Shown piece by piece: positions 63,083 through 64,000 of a DNA stretch of 64,000 nucleotides. Below the pieces are notes generated by a model that made no database searches, was not told where the DNA came from, and saw only the letters and a program-made list of their open reading frames with translations. This DNA is from Acidovorax sp. Root219 (lineage in GTDB: Bacteria > Pseudomonadota > Gammaproteobacteria > Burkholderiales > Burkholderiaceae_C), in contig NZ_LMIJ01000023.1 of NCBI RefSeq assembly GCF_001428665.1, positions 23,980 through 87,979 of the forward strand. The letters are read 5' to 3'. Numbering within the stretch: the first letter of the stretch is position 1; every line of letters starts with the position of its first letter. The position numbers and the translations under genes are program-made.

Positions 63083-64000
63083 ATGAATTTCAACAACCTG
63101 CGCGTAGCCCACAAGATGTGGAGCGTGATCCTGGGCCTGCTGGCACTGATGCTGGTCACGGCCATCTGGACGCAGTGGTATGGGCGGCAGGTGACCGCCG
63201 AGACCGAGATGGCCGTCGGGAAATACGAGTCCGCCATCACCACGGCAGTCAGCTGGCGGGGGCTGGCCGAGGTGGCCGTCACCATGTCGATGGCCAGCTT
63301 CGTGACCACGGACGCAGCGCTCAAGGCCGATTTCGACACGCGCGTGGCGGCCCTCACGGCCCGCATCACGCCGGTGCAGGAAAAGATTGGCAAATCCTCG
63401 GTGTCGGCCGACGACAAGGCGGCCCTGGCCCAGGTGGCGGCCACGCGCGCCGACATTCGTGGCCAGACCGACAAGCTCAAGGCGCTGACCGATGCCGGTG
63501 ACGCGGCCGCCAAGCAGGAGTACCTGGCCAGCGTCTACCGCCCGAAGGCGGTGGCCTACCTGGAGTCGATCGACAAGTTCGTGGCGGTCCAGGAGCGCCA
63601 GCGCGACCAGGCTGTGCAGGCAGCGCGTGATTCGCGCGCCAACCTGGTGCTGATCGCTGCTGCTGCAGCCCTCGCCGTGGTGGTTCTGGGCATGCTGATG
63701 GCTGCCTTGCTGGTGCGTTCCATCACGCGGCCGCTCGACCGGGCGGTGACCCTGGCCGAGGCCATTTCTGCGGGAGACCTGACGCAGGACATCCAGGACG
63801 AGCGCAAGGATGAGCTGGGGGTGCTGACCCGCGCCCTGTCCACGATGTCCACCCGCCTGCGCTCCGTGGTGAGCGAGGTGCGGGTCGGCGTGAATTCGGT
63901 CTCCTCGGCCTCGGTGGAGATCGCCAACGGCAACCATGACCTGTCGGCACGCACCGAGCAGACGGCGTCCAACCTCGAAGAAACAGCGGCCAGCATGGAG
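63083..64000 (+). CDS. methyl-accepting chemotaxis protein, N-terminal part
   Basis: The first 306 codons of a chemoreceptor that runs off the right edge. A membrane helix (about residues 13-32), a periplasmic four-helix-bundle sensor (about 33-185) and a second helix (about 190-212) are followed by a HAMP domain (VRSITRPLDRAVTLAEAISAGDL, about 213-235) and the start of the signalling helix (LSARTEQTASNLEETAASME). Unlike the receptor at 60.2 kb it has a sensor domain of normal size. The ligand is unknown. Confidence 0.92.
   Translation, partial: MNFNNLRVAHKMWSVILGLLALMLVTAIWTQWYGRQVTAETEMAVGKYESAITTAVSWRGLAEVAVTMSMASFVTTDAALKADFDTRVAALTARITPVQEKIGKSSVSADDKAALAQVAATRADIRGQTDKLKALTDAGDAAAKQEYLASVYRPKAVAYLESIDKFVAVQERQRDQAVQAARDSRANLVLIAAAAALAVVVLGMLMAALLVRSITRPLDRAVTLAEAISAGDLTQDIQDERKDELGVLTRALSTMSTRLRSVVSEVRVGVNSVSSASVEIANGNHDLSARTEQTASNLEETAASME

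Overview
The window is a high-GC (roughly two-thirds G+C) betaproteobacterial chromosome segment, most likely from a member of the Comamonadaceae (Acidovorax/Alicycliphilus-like). This rests on gene content and order (metG next to apbC, trpS near a YciO/PHP pair, DUF3305/DUF3306 formate dehydrogenase locus), GC-rich third codon positions and protein character. No database search was possible. Nearly all of it is densely packed core or metabolic DNA; only about 33.6-37.2 kb looks like decayed, acquired DNA.

Layout. 0-3.4 kb: the 5' end of metG, a patatin-like lipase, a membrane protein with a degenerate nuclease-like domain, and the Fe-S carrier apbC. 3.5-20.1 kb: a double formate-oxidation locus. 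A LysR regulator precedes a cytoplasmic NAD-type formate dehydrogenase made of a fused diaphorase subunit (FdsG+FdsB) and a large molybdopterin subunit. It is followed by accessory genes (DUF3305, DUF3306, a 700-residue polyferredoxin, a TorD-like chaperone) and a Tat-exported respiratory formate dehydrogenase (fdhX-fdhA-fdhB-lipoprotein-fdhC-small secreted protein), ending with fdhD. The two enzymes probably share maturation factors and would send formate electrons to NADH and to the quinone pool respectively.

20.1-33.5 kb: mostly housekeeping genes (C13-type peptidase, FtsX-like permease, truncated haemoglobin, RidA, Smr, RadC, SlpA-type FKBP, IspH, CBS protein, dehydratase, SerRS, DUF1993), with a 267-bp non-coding inverted-repeat element (MITE-like) at 21.7-21.95 kb. 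33.5-37.3 kb: tRNA-Ser(CGA) followed by a decayed island: a truncated and frameshifted gene, an 8-bp tandem repeat array, an NHL-repeat lipoprotein and the last ~45 codons of a tyrosine integrase on the opposite strand.

38.0-45.7 kb: a candidate mevalonate-use locus: a MocR-type regulator divergent from a class II HMG-CoA reductase, followed by a branched-chain-amino-acid-type ABC transporter in which LivM and LivG are fused. 45.8-57.9 kb: an unusual envelope signalling cluster. On the minus strand lie a CHASE2 histidine kinase, a LysM-FecR protein, an OmpR-type regulator, a sulfatase-modifying-factor-like protein and a small lipoprotein. Divergent from these are a CHASE2 adenylate cyclase and a 1135-residue FecR-TPR-beta-barrel protein. 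This cluster is the best candidate here for an undescribed system. 57.9-64.0 kb: trpS, a site-2 protease homologue, a chemoreceptor with a very small sensor region, YciO- and PHP-family genes, and the 5' part of a second chemoreceptor.
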